Numbered from the stretch's first letter, positions 6,446 to 16,262 are shown. The stretch: 44,347 nucleotides of DNA from Methylorubrum rhodinum (GCF_014199935.1 NZ_JACHOP010000033.1:1-44347), one strand, 5' to 3'. The notes: a model not told the origin generated them from the sequence alone. Numbers and translations: made by a program.

Positions 6446-6784
6446 ATGACCTACGTCGTCACCGACAACTGCATCAAGTGCAAGTACATGGACTGCGTCG
6501 AGGTGTGCCCCGTGGATTGCTTCTACGAGGGCGAGAACATGCTCGTCATCCATCCCGACGAGTGCATCGATTGCGGCGTGTGCGAGCCGGAATGCCCCGC
6601 CGAGGCGATCAAGCCCGACACCGAGGGCAACCTCGAGACGTGGCTCAAGGTCAACGCCGACTACGCCAAGTCCTGGCCCAACATCACCCAGAAGAAGGAC
6701 GCGCCGTCCGACGCCAAGCAGTGGGACGGGGTCTCGGGCAAGTTCGAGGCGCATTTCTCCGCCAATCCCGGCTCGGGCGACTGA
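6446..6784 (+). CDS. fdxA: Seven-iron ferredoxin FdxA
   Basis: This 112-residue ferredoxin shows the classical 7Fe pattern. Cys9, Cys17 and Cys50 fit the 3Fe-4S cluster; Cys21, Cys40, Cys43 and Cys46 fit the 4Fe-4S cluster; Cys12 and Cys25 match the extra cysteines of Azotobacter ferredoxin I. The C-terminal extension (KVNADYAKSWPNITQKKDAP...) is usual for the FdxA group. It is a cytoplasmic low-potential electron carrier, and its physiological partner is not shown here. The ATG at 6446 was chosen because the family begins MTYVVTDNCIKC. fdxA beside carD is a common alphaproteobacterial arrangement. Confidence 0.95.
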   Translation: MTYVVTDNCIKCKYMDCVEVCPVDCFYEGENMLVIHPDECIDCGVCEPECPAEAIKPDTEGNLETWLKVNADYAKSWPNITQKKDAPSDAKQWDGVSGKFEAHFSANPGSGD

Positions 6785-7195
6785 GCCGGCGCTTCCGGCC
6801 TTACGCCTCAAACGCGCCTGGCCGGCCCCGCTTCGGGGCCCTGCCCTGCTTTCGTCATCCCCCGCGGATACGCGCCCGACGTGCCGGCAATCCTTTGATT
6901 CGCCGGCCATTCGTGCTATACGAATGATCGCCGTCGCTCACGCCCGATGCGCTTCCTTCGTCACCGCCCCGGCGGGTTCCATCTTCCTGGAAACGAGGTT
7001 GGCTGCGATCGACCGCCGGAAGCATCTCGCTCCCGGCGCGTTCCTTCGTGCGGTGTGGGCAGCGCGACCAGTGCCCGGGAACCGGCAGGCCTTCGGATCG
7101 GGGCCGTCGGAACAGGCGTGCGCCGGGTGTCCCGCCCCGGAAGCGACGAGCGCGGGCGAGAGACCCGCGTGGATTACAGTGGAGGCTCATTCCGC
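6785..7195. other. Gene-less region with carD promoter
   Basis: These 411 bases between fdxA and carD hold no convincing gene. They contain the dyad and promoter-like elements at 6895-6925. The remainder is GC-rich leader; no strong intrinsic terminator for fdxA is evident. Confidence 0.6.
6895..6925 (+). promoter_or_regulatory. carD promoter candidate overlapping a perfect dyad
   Basis: TTGATT (6895-6900), 16 bases, TATACG (6917-6922). The -10 sits in a perfect inverted repeat, ATTCGT-GCTAT-ACGAAT (6909-6925), in a position where a bound protein would block polymerase. The implied leader to carD is long, about 265 bases. Confidence 0.4.
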
Positions 7196-7786
7196 ATGAC
7201 CACAGCCAAGAAGACGACGGCAGCAGGCCGCCAAGGCTTCAAGACCGGCGAGGCGGTCGTGTATCCGGCGCACGGCGTCGGGCGGATCACCGCGATCGAG
7301 GAGCAGGAGATCGCCGGCTACAAGCTCGAACTGTTCGTCGTCTCCTTCGAGAAGGACAAGATGGTCCTGCGCGTGCCTACCGCGAAGGCCAACAGCGTCG
7401 GCATGCGCAAGCTCGCCGAGCCGGAACTCGTCAAGAAGGCCCTCGACGTGCTGACCGGCCGCGCCCGCGTCAAGCGGACGATGTGGTCGCGCCGCGCCCA
7501 GGAATACGAGGCCAAGATCAATTCCGGCGACCTGATCTCGGTGACGGAAGTGGTGCGCGACCTCTACCGCTCCGAGGCCCAGCCCGAGCAGTCCTACAGC
7601 GAGCGCCAGCTCTACGAGGCCGCCCTCGACCGCGTCGTGCGCGAGATCTCCTCGGTGAACAAGATCACCGAGACCGAGGCGCTCAAGCTGATCGAGCAGA
7701 GCCTCGCCAAGTCGCCGCGCCGCGCCAAGGCCGACGCGGATGCCGAGGCCGACGGCGAAGAGGGTGACGTGGAGGAGGCCGCCTGA
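7196..7786 (+). CDS. carD: CarD-family transcriptional regulator
   Basis: This 196-residue protein has the CarD/TRCF RNA-polymerase-interaction domain at its N-terminus (FKTGEAVVYPAHGVGRITAIEEQEIAGYKLELFVVSF, quoted in part: AVVYPAHGVG, LELFVVSFEKDKM). An all-helical DNA-binding C-terminal domain follows (MWSRRAQEYEAKI...VREISSVNKITETEALKLIE). CarD binds the polymerase beta subunit and stabilises open complexes, especially at rRNA promoters. The acidic Ala/Glu tail is typical of alphaproteobacterial members. GGAGG (7181-7185) supports the start. An intrinsic terminator follows at 7841. Confidence 0.95.
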   Translation: MTTAKKTTAAGRQGFKTGEAVVYPAHGVGRITAIEEQEIAGYKLELFVVSFEKDKMVLRVPTAKANSVGMRKLAEPELVKKALDVLTGRARVKRTMWSRRAQEYEAKINSGDLISVTEVVRDLYRSEAQPEQSYSERQLYEAALDRVVREISSVNKITETEALKLIEQSLAKSPRRAKADADAEADGEEGDVEEAA

Positions 7787-7840
7787 GGCGGTCGCCGGAC
7801 GGGCCAAGCGTCCGGACCATGTTTCGCGCGTGTTGTTGAG

Positions 7841-7869
7841 AGGGTCCGGTGCAAGCCGGGCCCTTTTTT
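7841..7869 (+). terminator. Rho-independent terminator of carD
   Basis: GGGTCCGG and CCGGGCCC (one G-T pair) enclose TGCAAG-type loop bases, followed directly by six T residues (7864-7869). A second dyad (CCGGACG/CGTCCGG, about 7795-7816) precedes it. Confidence 0.88.
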
Positions 7870-8066
7870 CATGCCTCCTGAGCATGCCTCTTGAATTTCT
7901 TGTGATCGGTTCCACGCGCTCGCAGGGAACCACCCCGGCGGTCGATTGTTGTGACTGAGCCACGAATGGCCCGACCCGGGTGCGTTCGCGTCCGCACCTG
8001 CGGGCTCTTAAAGCGAACGGCATCGTCCCGCGGTCCGATCCAAAAACGCTCACGAGAGAGGCGGGC

Positions 8067-8939
8067 ATGGCAGAGATCGCGGGGATGCGGCGTCAGTTCG
8101 TTCGAACAGCGATGGAGGCGCCGTTCCTTGCGCGGGAAGAAGAGCGTGGGCTGGCGGTGGCCTGGAAGGAGGCCCGCGACGAGCGCGCCCTGCACCGCCT
8201 GATCTCCGCCCACATGCGCCTCGTGATCGCGCTCGCCGGCCGCTTCCGCCATTACGGCCTGCCGATGGCCGACCTCGTCCAGGAGGGCCATGTCGGCCTG
8301 ATGGAGGCCGCCGCCCGGTTCGAGCCGGAGCGGGACGTGCGCTTCTCGACCTACGCCACGTGGTGGATCCGCGCCTCGATCCAGGACTACATCCTGCGCA
8401 ACTGGTCGATCGTGCGCGGCGGGACGAGTTCGGCCCAGAAGGCCCTGTTCTTCAACCTGCGGCGCCTGCGCGCCCGGCTGATGCAATCGACCGAGGAGCA
8501 GGTCGGCTCCGAGATCCACAGCCGCATCGCCACCGCCATCGGCGTGTCGCGCGAGGACGTGGCCCTGATGGACGCCCGGCTGTCGGGCCCCGACATGTCG
8601 CTGAACGCCCCCGTCGGCGAGGACAGCGACGCCTCCTCCGAGCGCATGGACTTCCTCGTGGACGGCGCGGCGCTTCCCGACGAGACCGTCTCGGCACGGG
8701 TCGATGGCGAGCGCCGCCTGATCTGGCTGCGCCAGGCCCTCACCGTGCTGTCGGAGCGCGAGCTGCGCATCCTGCGCGAGCGCCGGCTCGCCGAGGATCA
8801 GGCGACCCTCGAAGCGTTGGGCCATCGCCTCGGCATCTCGAAGGAGCGCGTCCGCCAGATCGAGAATCGCGCCCTGGAGAAACTCCGCCGGGCTCTGGCC
8901 GAAAAATTCCCGCAGGCACCGAGCAGCGTGTACGCCTGA
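8067..8939 (+). CDS. rpoH: RpoH-family (sigma-32) RNA polymerase sigma factor
   Basis: This is a 290-residue group 3 sigma factor. Region 2 is clear (HMRLVIALAGRFRHYGLPMADLVQEGHVGLMEAA, seen in part as DLVQEGHVGLMEA and RFSTYATWWIRASIQDYILRNWS). It is followed by the RpoH box variant QKALFFNLRRL, and region 4 ends in a helix-turn-helix (LEALGHRLGISKERVRQIE). RpoH directs heat-shock or oxidative-stress genes, and alphaproteobacteria often carry two copies. The QKALFFNLRRLRARL box and the position after carD suggest the RpoH2-type paralogue, but this is inference. The start at 8067 follows GAGAGAGG. An intrinsic terminator follows the gene. Confidence 0.92.
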   Translation: MAEIAGMRRQFVRTAMEAPFLAREEERGLAVAWKEARDERALHRLISAHMRLVIALAGRFRHYGLPMADLVQEGHVGLMEAAARFEPERDVRFSTYATWWIRASIQDYILRNWSIVRGGTSSAQKALFFNLRRLRARLMQSTEEQVGSEIHSRIATAIGVSREDVALMDARLSGPDMSLNAPVGEDSDASSERMDFLVDGAALPDETVSARVDGERRLIWLRQALTVLSERELRILRERRLAEDQATLEALGHRLGISKERVRQIENRALEKLRRALAEKFPQAPSSVYA

Positions 8940-8957
8940 GCGGGACCTTGATCGGAA

Positions 8958-8988
8958 GGGGCCGTACCTGCGGGTGCGGCCCCTTTTT
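8958..8988 (+). terminator. Rho-independent terminator of rpoH
   Basis: GGGGCCG and CGGCCCC (with one mismatch further in) form the stem, followed by five T residues at 8984-8988. It lies 19 bases past the rpoH stop. Confidence 0.88.
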
Positions 8989-9044
8989 CATGGGCGATGC
9001 GGATGTCCGCATCGAAGGATCGCACCGGCGGTTTCCACCCCACG

Positions 9045-9178
9045 CCGTCATTGCGCGGCGGAACCGAGGCCATACGACGCTCCGCATTCCCCGAAAAAGG
9101 CGCGCGCCGCGCCGTCTTGGCGGCGCGGTCTCGCTCTGCCCGGAACGGTCGCGCTCTGGATTGCGTCGCCAATGACGG
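9045..9178. repeat. Palindromic intergenic element remnant
   Basis: CCGTCATTG (9045-9053) and CAATGACGG (9170-9178) are perfect inverted termini around 116 bases, and CTGGATTGCGTCG precedes the right end. This resembles the long CGTCATTGCGAG...CGCAATGACG palindromic repeats common in alphaproteobacterial intergenic DNA. The interior has decayed. It fills the gap between the converging rpoH and lysR genes. Confidence 0.45.
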
Positions 9179-9219
9179 AGCGGTTTTGCTTGCCGCCGTC
9201 GCGAGCGATGCCAAAAAAA

Positions 9220-10200
9220 TCAGGAGGTGAGCACGCGGTCCACCATCCGCCCCCGCCCGGCGGGGCGGCGGGCATCGCGCGAAGCGGTGGCGAGCACCGC
9301 GGCGAGGCGCTTGGTGGCGAAGTCGATGAAGCTGCGGGACTTGGCCGGCAGCAGCCGCGAGGTGGTGACGAAGTAGACCGGCGTCGCCGGCAGGGTCCAG
9401 TCCGGCAGGACCCGCCGCAGGCGCCCGCTGCAGACGTCGCTGTCGACGTTGATGACGTTGGCGGTGGTGATGCCCTGGCCGGCGACGGCGAAGCGCCGGG
9501 CGAGGCTCGGCGAGTTGCAGGAGATCGGCCCGCCGACGGTGATCGCCACGCTCTCGCCGTGGCGGCTCAGCGACCACGTGGCGCTGGTCCCCTGGGTGGG
9601 CACGATGACCTGATGGCGCTCGAGGTCGAGGGGGGCGACCGGCTCGCCGCGCTCGGCGAGGTAGGACGGCGCGCCGAAGATACCGTTCTCGACCTCGGCG
9701 ACCTTGCGTACGATCAGCGAGGTCTCCCGCGGCTCCTCGATCGCCACGGCGAGGTCGTAATTGTCGCCGACGAGGTCCACGGGCGCGGGCTTGAGATCGA
9801 CGTGGACGTGGATGTGCTCGTGCTGGGCCGAGAACTCGGTGATGACGCCGGAGAGATGGCGCAGAACCCAGAAATCCGGCGGCGCAGCGATCTTGAGGAA
9901 ACCGCTGGGGCCCTTGGCCACCGCCATCATGTCGTCGAAGGTGCGCTGCGCCTCGTCGACGAGGCGCGAGACCTGGGCGAGATAGGCCTCGCCGTAGGAG
10001 GTCAGCGCCAGCTTGCGGGTTGTGCGGTCGAGCAGCCGCAGGCCCACCGCCGATTCGAACAGGGTGATGCGCCGCGACAGGGACGAGATCGGCATGCCGA
10101 GGGCAACCGCCGCCTGACTGAAGCTCTTGCGGCGCGCGACCTCGACGAAGAGGGCCATGTCGCGCAGCAGTTGAGGATGCGGCATTTTTCCGCGGTCCAT
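9220..10200 (-). CDS. LysR-type transcriptional regulator
   Basis: This 326-residue protein has an N-terminal winged helix (FVEVARRKSFSQAAVALGMPISSLSRRI...LRLLDRTTRKLALT) and a C-terminal effector-binding domain with the AarR/CrgA-like LKIAAPPDFWVLRHLSGVITEF start. It probably controls a nearby or unlinked operon in response to a small molecule. It stands alone, with no divergent partner gene in the usual place. Two starts (10200 and 10185) are possible. The target is not predictable from sequence. Confidence 0.9.
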   Translation of the reverse strand: MDRGKMPHPQLLRDMALFVEVARRKSFSQAAVALGMPISSLSRRITLFESAVGLRLLDRTTRKLALTSYGEAYLAQVSRLVDEAQRTFDDMMAVAKGPSGFLKIAAPPDFWVLRHLSGVITEFSAQHEHIHVHVDLKPAPVDLVGDNYDLAVAIEEPRETSLIVRKVAEVENGIFGAPSYLAERGEPVAPLDLERHQVIVPTQGTSATWSLSRHGESVAITVGGPISCNSPSLARRFAVAGQGITTANVINVDSDVCSGRLRRVLPDWTLPATPVYFVTTSRLLPAKSRSFIDFATKRLAAVLATASRDARRPAGRGRMVDRVLTS

Positions 10201-10406
10201 CCACTCGTTCCGTGATCGACGCCCGGCCGGTTGCCTGCAGCCACGCGTAAATCCCCCTTGCGCCTAACGCATACCGGTTTCAACGAGGCTCGGCCATCGG
10301 ATGTCCGTTCGGAAAACTCGTTTCAGGATCTGGGATAATTTCGGAGGGTGAACGGATTGCAACCGGAATAACTCGACTTCGTCCGGATCGTCGCCGAGCG
10401 ACGGCG

Positions 10407-11351
<945 letters not shown>

Positions 11352-11458
11352 GCCGGGCGTCTCTCGGCTCTCTCAACGGGCGGAACGCTCACGACGAGGC
11401 ACGTCCGGGACCGCGCCGCAATCCGGTCGCGCGGGCTCATAACAGCGGGGCCGCTTCG

Positions 11459-11491
11459 TCACAACAGCTTAGCGGAGCGAAGCTGTTGTGA
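11459..11491. repeat. 12-bp perfect inverted repeat 5' of prs
   Basis: TCACAACAGCTT (11459-11470) and AAGCTGTTGTGA (11480-11491) enclose nine bases. It lies in the 297-base gap between the DUF4170 gene and prs, both minus-strand. It may terminate the DUF4170 transcript or regulate prs. No T-tract follows on the minus strand. Confidence 0.5.
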
Positions 11492-11538
11492 GGTTTTCGG
11501 CGGGCCTCGATCGCCGGCGCCCGCCTCCGCGGGCGTGG

Positions 11539-11612
11539 GCTTCGCTCCGCTCGACGCCTCGGCTGGCGCCGGGGCCCGCTGTGCGCGGCGCTCGTCGCGC
11601 CGGGCATGCGGA
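11539..11612. repeat. Dispersed intergenic repeat, copy 2
   Basis: This is the second copy of the repeat at 5226-5302, same orientation, also just 3' of a minus-strand gene. The blocks GCTCG-CGCCTCGGCT, GCGCTCGTCGCG and CGGGCATGCGG correspond in order, with small gaps between them. Confidence 0.55.
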
Positions 11613-11648
11613 AGCAGGACGATCGCTTCGCCCGTTTGGGCGACGCCC

Positions 11649-11876
11649 TCACGGCTCGAGCAGGCGGTGCAGGTGGACGATGAAGTAGCGGGTCTGGGCG
11701 CTGTCGACGGTGGCCTGGGCCTTCGAACGCCACGCCTTCTGGGCGGAGGCGTAGTCCGGAAAGATGCCGACCACGTCGAGATCCTTCAGGTCGCGGAAGC
11801 GCACCCCCGAGACGTCCTCCAACTCGCCGCCGAACACGAGGTGGAGCTTCTGGTCCGATTCGATCGCCGTGGTCAC
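11649..11876 (-). CDS. DUF4170 family small protein
   Basis: This 75-residue cytoplasmic protein is LHLVFGGELEDVSGVRFRDL then VVGIFPDYASAQKAWRSKAQ and YFIVHLHRLLEP. The pattern matches the DUF4170 family of alphaproteobacteria, which has no established function. It starts at GTG with AGGAGAGG nine bases upstream; the frame stays open further 5' but without family sequence. It is probably transcribed on its own. Confidence 0.82.
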   Translation of the reverse strand: MTTAIESDQKLHLVFGGELEDVSGVRFRDLKDLDVVGIFPDYASAQKAWRSKAQATVDSAQTRYFIVHLHRLLEP

Positions 11877-12041
11877 GGGGCCTCTCCTGCCGCAGGGCTC
11901 GGGGCCACGGGAAGGCACGAGCCGTGCCGCGTCGGTCGCAGAGGCCGGGGAGCGGGTCAAGCCGCCCCGCATCGGGAGGGGGTTGCGTGCTCGGACGTCG
12001 AATGCCTCCCTCTCGTCGGCTCGGCGACCGCAGGAGTGCCC

Positions 12042-12803
12042 ATGTCGGCTCGCGAAGAAGAGGCCCTCGCCTGGACGGTGGAGGAGGCCTGCCTCAATGC
12101 GTGGCCCTTGCCGTGCCAGCGTCTCGTCGGCGGCTACCTGCTGCGGGCCTCGGGCGGGCCGTCGCGGCGCCCGAACTCGGTCAATCCGCTGCGGGGCCAC
12201 CGGGCCGAGCCGGAGGCGGTGATCGCGGCCTGCGAGGCGGCCTATGCCGGGCTCGGGCGGCCCGCCCTGTTCCGGGTGCCGGAGATCGCCCCGGACCTCG
12301 ACGCCTCCTTGGAGCGGCGGGGCTACACCGCCTTCGGCCGCTCCCTGACCCTGCTCGCCGACCTCGCGGACCATGCTTGGCCGCCCGACCCGGAGGTGAC
12401 CCTGGCGCCCTCCCCCGATGCCGACTGGCTCGCCGCCCGCGCCGCCCTCAACGCGGCCGATTCCGAGACGAGCCGCGTCTACGCGGAGATGATCCGCACG
12501 ATCCTGCTGCCCAAGGCCTTCGCGGCGATCCGGCGCGACGGTGCGGTCGCCGCCATGGCCTACGCGGCGCTCGACCGCGACCTCGTGGTGATCGAGTCGG
12601 TCGGCACCCTGGAGGCGCTGCGCGGGCAGGGCCTCGCCCGCCGGGTCGTCGCCGCGCTGCTGCGCTGGGGCCGCGCCGAGGGCGCCCGCGCCGCCTGCCT
12701 GCAGGTGGTGGCCGACAACGCCCCCGCCCGCCGGCTCTATGCCGGGCTCGGCTTCGCACGCGAGCTTTTCTCGTACTCGTACCGAAGCCGCGATCCGGCC
12801 TGA
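12042..12803 (+). CDS. GNAT-family N-acetyltransferase
   Basis: This 253-residue protein has a GNAT acetyl-CoA-binding core in the C-terminal half: VVIESVGTLEALRGQGLARRV (motif A, Q/RxxG loop) and ADNAPARRLYAGLGFARE (motif B). The N-terminal 100 residues form a second, degenerate GNAT-like half (EEACLNAWPLPCQRLVGGYLLRAS...RSLTLLADL). This layout is typical of double-domain acetyltransferases annotated near small-molecule modification. AGGAG precedes the ATG. The substrate is unknown. Confidence 0.85.
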   Translation: MSAREEEALAWTVEEACLNAWPLPCQRLVGGYLLRASGGPSRRPNSVNPLRGHRAEPEAVIAACEAAYAGLGRPALFRVPEIAPDLDASLERRGYTAFGRSLTLLADLADHAWPPDPEVTLAPSPDADWLAARAALNAADSETSRVYAEMIRTILLPKAFAAIRRDGAVAAMAYAALDRDLVVIESVGTLEALRGQGLARRVVAALLRWGRAEGARAACLQVVADNAPARRLYAGLGFARELFSYSYRSRDPA

Positions 12804-12878
12804 CGGCGGGATCGGCGATCGCGCTTGACCTGCCGCGCCGGGCGGGCCGTATGGGCCGGTCGTTGCCGGGAGTGCCAG

Positions 12879-13274
12879 ATGGTCCGCGCCTTTGTCGTCG
12901 TCGCCGCGTTCGGTCTCGCGCTCGGTCCGGCCGCGGCCGCCGAGTGCAGGGGCACGACCCAGGCCGATCTCAACGCCTGCGCCGATTCCGACCTCAAGCG
13001 CGCCGACGCGGCGATGAACGCGGCCTATGCCCGGCTGATGAAGCGCATCGGCCCGCAGGCGCAAGCCGGCCTCAAGGAGGCGCAGCGCGCCTGGCTGCCC
13101 TACCGCGACAGGACCTGCGATCTCGAAGCGCTCGGCACGACGGGCGGCTCGGCCCAGCCGATGGTGCGCGCGGGTTGCCTCGCCGCGCTCACGCAGGAGC
13201 GGACCAAACGGCTCGCCGGCTATCTCGCCTGTGAGGAGGGCGACCTCGCCTGTGTCGGCAACCTCGCCGAGTGA
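12879..13274 (+). CDS. LprI-like (DUF1311) secreted protein
   Basis: A signal peptide (MVRAFVVVAAFGLALGPAAAA, cleaved near residue 20) is followed by a lysozyme-inhibitor LprI-N type domain: ECRGTTQADLNACADSDLKRADAAMNAAY, seen here as NACADSDLKRAD, with the family's later QRAWLPYRDRTCDLEA. The protein is 131 residues with several conserved cysteines, likely disulfide-bonded in the periplasm. The stop codon overlaps the GTG start of the MFS gene, so the two are coupled. The function in this organism is inferred only from the domain. Confidence 0.8.
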   Translation: MVRAFVVVAAFGLALGPAAAAECRGTTQADLNACADSDLKRADAAMNAAYARLMKRIGPQAQAGLKEAQRAWLPYRDRTCDLEALGTTGGSAQPMVRAGCLAALTQERTKRLAGYLACEEGDLACVGNLAE

Positions 13275-14434
13275 TCCGAGACCCGACGCCCGCGCCCTCC
13301 CCCGCCGATCCCGCGCTCCGGCCGGTCGTCGCCGGCCTCGTGGCGCTCGCCGTCGCCATGGGGATCGGCCGGTTCGCCTTCACGCCGCTGATGCCGCTGA
13401 TGATCCGGGACGGCAGCCTCGATGCCGCCACCGGCGCCGAATGGGCGGCGGCCAACTATGTCGGCTACCTCGTCGGCGCGCTCACCGCCGCGTGGTTCTC
13501 CGACGATCCGCGCCGCGGCCTGCGGCTCGGCCTCGCCGGTGTCGCGGGGACGACGCTGGCGATGGCGGGGACCGGCAACCCGCTCCTGGGAGCGGGCCTG
13601 CGGGCGGCGGCGGGCGTGTTCAGCGCCTGGGCCCTCGTCTGCGCCAGCGGCTGGTGCCTCGCCGAACTCGCCCGGCACCGGGCCGAGGCGCGGGGCGCCT
13701 GGATCTATACCGGCGTCGGCCTCGGCATCGCCCTCGCCGGCATCCTGGCCTGGCTTGGCGGACGCCAGCCGGCGGACCGGCTCTGGCTCGAGCTCGGGCT
13801 GATCGCGGCGACCGGCGCGTGGCTCGTGTGGGGATTTTCGCGCGGCGCGAGTGGGGCCGGAGACGCGCCGCCCGCCGCCGCGGCCCCGGCGGAGCGCCGG
13901 GGCGGGCAGGCGGCCCTCGTGATCTGCTACGGCGCCTTCGGCTTCGGCTACATCGTGCCCGCCACCTTCCTGCCGGCCATGGCGCGGGCGCTCACGCCCG
14001 ATCCGCTGGTGTTCGGGCTCGCATGGCCGCTGTTCGGGCTGGCCGCCGCCCTCTCGGTCGCGGGCGTGGCCCGGTGGTTGCCGAGGGCGCCGCGCCGCCG
14101 CGTCTGGGCGGTGGCGCAAGGCGTCATGGCGCTCGGGACCGCCCTGCCCCTCATCGTCCCGTCGCTCTGGACGGTCGCCGCCTCGGCGCTGCTGGTCGGC
14201 GGTACCTTCATGGTCGCGACCATGGCCGGCCTCCAGCTCGCCCGCGCGACGCATCCCGCCGACCCGACCCCCCTCATCGCCCGCATGACCGCCGCCTTCG
14301 CCGCCGGCCAGATCGCCGGCCCGCTCATGGTCCGCGCGCTCGACGGGTCTGGCGGGGATGCCCTGGCCTGGACCGGGGCGGCGGCCACGGTGGTTCTGTT
14401 GGGGACGGCCGCGTGGCTGTGGCGCGAGGCGTGA
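13271..14434 (+). CDS. YbfB/YjiJ-type MFS transporter
   Basis: This 387-residue protein starts with GTG overlapping the upstream stop (GTGA). It has about 12 hydrophobic segments. The family hallmark is near the N-terminus: VALAVAMGIGRFAFTPLMPLM, with AAANYVGYLVGALTAAWF after it. A cytoplasmic loop rich in Ala and Pro separates the two halves (about residues 195-215). The family members are inner-membrane secondary transporters, mostly with unknown substrates. Confidence 0.87.
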   Translation: MIRDPTPAPSPADPALRPVVAGLVALAVAMGIGRFAFTPLMPLMIRDGSLDAATGAEWAAANYVGYLVGALTAAWFSDDPRRGLRLGLAGVAGTTLAMAGTGNPLLGAGLRAAAGVFSAWALVCASGWCLAELARHRAEARGAWIYTGVGLGIALAGILAWLGGRQPADRLWLELGLIAATGAWLVWGFSRGASGAGDAPPAAAAPAERRGGQAALVICYGAFGFGYIVPATFLPAMARALTPDPLVFGLAWPLFGLAAALSVAGVARWLPRAPRRRVWAVAQGVMALGTALPLIVPSLWTVAASALLVGGTFMVATMAGLQLARATHPADPTPLIARMTAAFAAGQIAGPLMVRALDGSGGDALAWTGAAATVVLLGTAAWLWREA

Positions 14435-14465
14435 CGTCAACGATGCGCTCGGCGACGTGCGCATC

Positions 14466-14656
14466 CCCTCGCCCCGCTTGCGGGGAGAGGGCCGCGACGA
14501 CCCTGTCGTCGGCGCGGCAAGGCGGCAGCCGAAGGTGAGGGGGCCGTTCAGGACGGATCTCAACCGGAGTCGCCCGTCACCACCGCTCCGGCTTCACCTC
14601 GCTTCCTGCATCGACGACAGGGTCCATGAAGGCCTCTGCCCGCGTGCGGGTAGAGG
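14466..14656. repeat. Pair of intergenic hairpins of the CCCTCGCCCCGC type
   Basis: The 292-base gap between the MFS gene and xseA contains two stems. The first is CCCTCGCCCCGC-TT-GCGGGGAGAGGG (14466-14491). The second is CCTCTGCCCGC-GT-GCGGGTAGAGG (14633-14656), with one G-T pair. GGTGAGGGGG follows the first. Such elements are dispersed through many alphaproteobacterial genomes and are probably non-autonomous repeats. Confidence 0.55.
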
Positions 14657-14726
14657 GGGCCCGGCTGAGCCCATGAGTTCAATCGGAAGCGTGTGATCCG
14701 GCCCGTCGAAATCTCGGCCCGCCGCC

Positions 14727-16262
14727 TCAGAACAGCGACCCCTGCCGCGCCGCGGGCGCGGGCTCGGCGGCCTCCGGCCTCGGAGCCGCCTCGGGCGCCG
14801 GCTTGCGGGCGGCGCGCTTCGGCTTCGCCGGGGGCGGCGGCGCCGAGCCCTCGGGCACGGCGGTGATGGCGCCGTCGGCGAACTGGAGCTGGAGCCGGGC
14901 TGTGACCCCGGCGGCCTCCGCCGAGCGGATCGGCAGGCCGGCCTCGTCGCGCACCAGGGCGTAGCCGCGGGCCAGCACCGCCCGGTAGCTCAGCGCGCCG
15001 AGCATCCGCTCGAGGCCCCCGAGCCGGTCGCGGCGGCGCTCGAGTGCGCGGAGCAGGGCGGTGCGCGGGCGGTGGTCGATGCCGGCGAGCCGGGTGCGGG
15101 CCTCGGCGAGTGCGATGGCCGGCGAGCGGCGGGTCAGCCGGTCGGCCAACCGCGCCAGGCGCTCGCGGGAATCGCGGGCGTTGGCGGCGAGCGCCGGCCG
15201 CAGCCGCGCCTCGGCGAGGTCAAGCCGCTGGCGCTTGCCGGCCAGGAAGGCGTCCGGGTTGGGGATCGCCCGCACGAGTGCGCGGAAATCCGAGCGCTCG
15301 CGCTCGATCCGCCGCAGCACCGTGCCGGCCTGCCGGGCGCCGAGATCGTGGATCTGCGCCAGCAACTCGGCCCGCACCGGCACCGCCATCTCGGCCGCGC
15401 CGGTCGGCGTCGGGGCGCGCCGGTCGGCGGCGTAGTCGATCAGCGTGGTGTCGGTCTCGTGGCCGACCGCCGCGATCAGCGGGATCGCGCTCTCGGCGGC
15501 GGCGCGCACCACCGCTTCCTCGTTGAAGGCCCACAGATCCTCGATCGAGCCGCCGCCGCGGGCGACGATCAGCACGTCCGGCCGCGGGATCGCCCCGCCG
15601 GGCGTCAGCGCGTTGAAGCCGCGGATGGCGGCCGCGATCTCGGGCGCGGCCCCCTCCCCCTGCACCCGCACCGGCCAGACCAGGACGGGGCGCGGAAACC
15701 GGTCGGCGAGCCGGTGGAGGATGTCGCGGATCACCGCGCCCGTCGGCGAGGTGACGACGCCGATCACGCTCGGCAGGAACGGAATCGGCCGCTTGCGCTC
15801 GGGCGCGAACAGCCCCTCGGCCGCCAGCACGCGCTTGCGCTCCTCCAGCAGCGCCATCCAGGCGCCGACGCCCGCGGGCTCCATCGAATCGACCACGATC
15901 TGGTAGGAGGATTTGCCGGCGAACGTCGTGATCTTGCCGGTGGCGACGACCTCCAGCCCCTCCTTGGGCTTCTGGCGCAGCCGCCCGAGCACGCCCTTCC
16001 ACACCACCGCGTCGATCTTGGCGCTGCCGTCCTTGAGCGAGAAGTAGGCGTGGCCCGAGCCGTGCGGCCCGCGATAGCCCGAGATCTCGCCGCGCAGGCG
16101 CACATGGCCGAAGGAATCCTCCAGCGTGCGCTTGAGCGCGGCGGCGAGGTCGCCGACCGACCATTCGGGGGCGTTGGCATTGAGGAGCGCACTGGGCGCG
16201 GCCTCCCCCGGCGGCGGAGGCGGCGGCACGGCGGCGGGACGCGGCGGGGGCACGAGCGGCAT
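14727..16262 (-). CDS. xseA: Exodeoxyribonuclease VII large subunit
   Basis: This 511-residue protein is the catalytic and single-strand DNA-binding subunit of Exo VII. An OB-fold comes first (EWSVGDLAAALKRTLEDSFGHVRLRGEISGY in part, then HAYFSLKDGSAKIDAVVWKG). The catalytic region follows (IGVVTSPTGAVIRDILHRL, ARGGGSIEDLWAFNEE, AVGHETDTTLIDYAADRRAPTPTGAAE in part), then a long coiled-coil C-terminal region. The tail has a Lys/Ala/Pro-rich extension. The start has a Pro-rich leader of about 25 residues. The XseB subunit is not in this window. Confidence 0.95.
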   Translation of the reverse strand: MPLVPPPRPAAVPPPPPPGEAAPSALLNANAPEWSVGDLAAALKRTLEDSFGHVRLRGEISGYRGPHGSGHAYFSLKDGSAKIDAVVWKGVLGRLRQKPKEGLEVVATGKITTFAGKSSYQIVVDSMEPAGVGAWMALLEERKRVLAAEGLFAPERKRPIPFLPSVIGVVTSPTGAVIRDILHRLADRFPRPVLVWPVRVQGEGAAPEIAAAIRGFNALTPGGAIPRPDVLIVARGGGSIEDLWAFNEEAVVRAAAESAIPLIAAVGHETDTTLIDYAADRRAPTPTGAAEMAVPVRAELLAQIHDLGARQAGTVLRRIERERSDFRALVRAIPNPDAFLAGKRQRLDLAEARLRPALAANARDSRERLARLADRLTRRSPAIALAEARTRLAGIDHRPRTALLRALERRRDRLGGLERMLGALSYRAVLARGYALVRDEAGLPIRSAEAAGVTARLQLQFADGAITAVPEGSAPPPPAKPKRAARKPAPEAAPRPEAAEPAPAARQGSLF

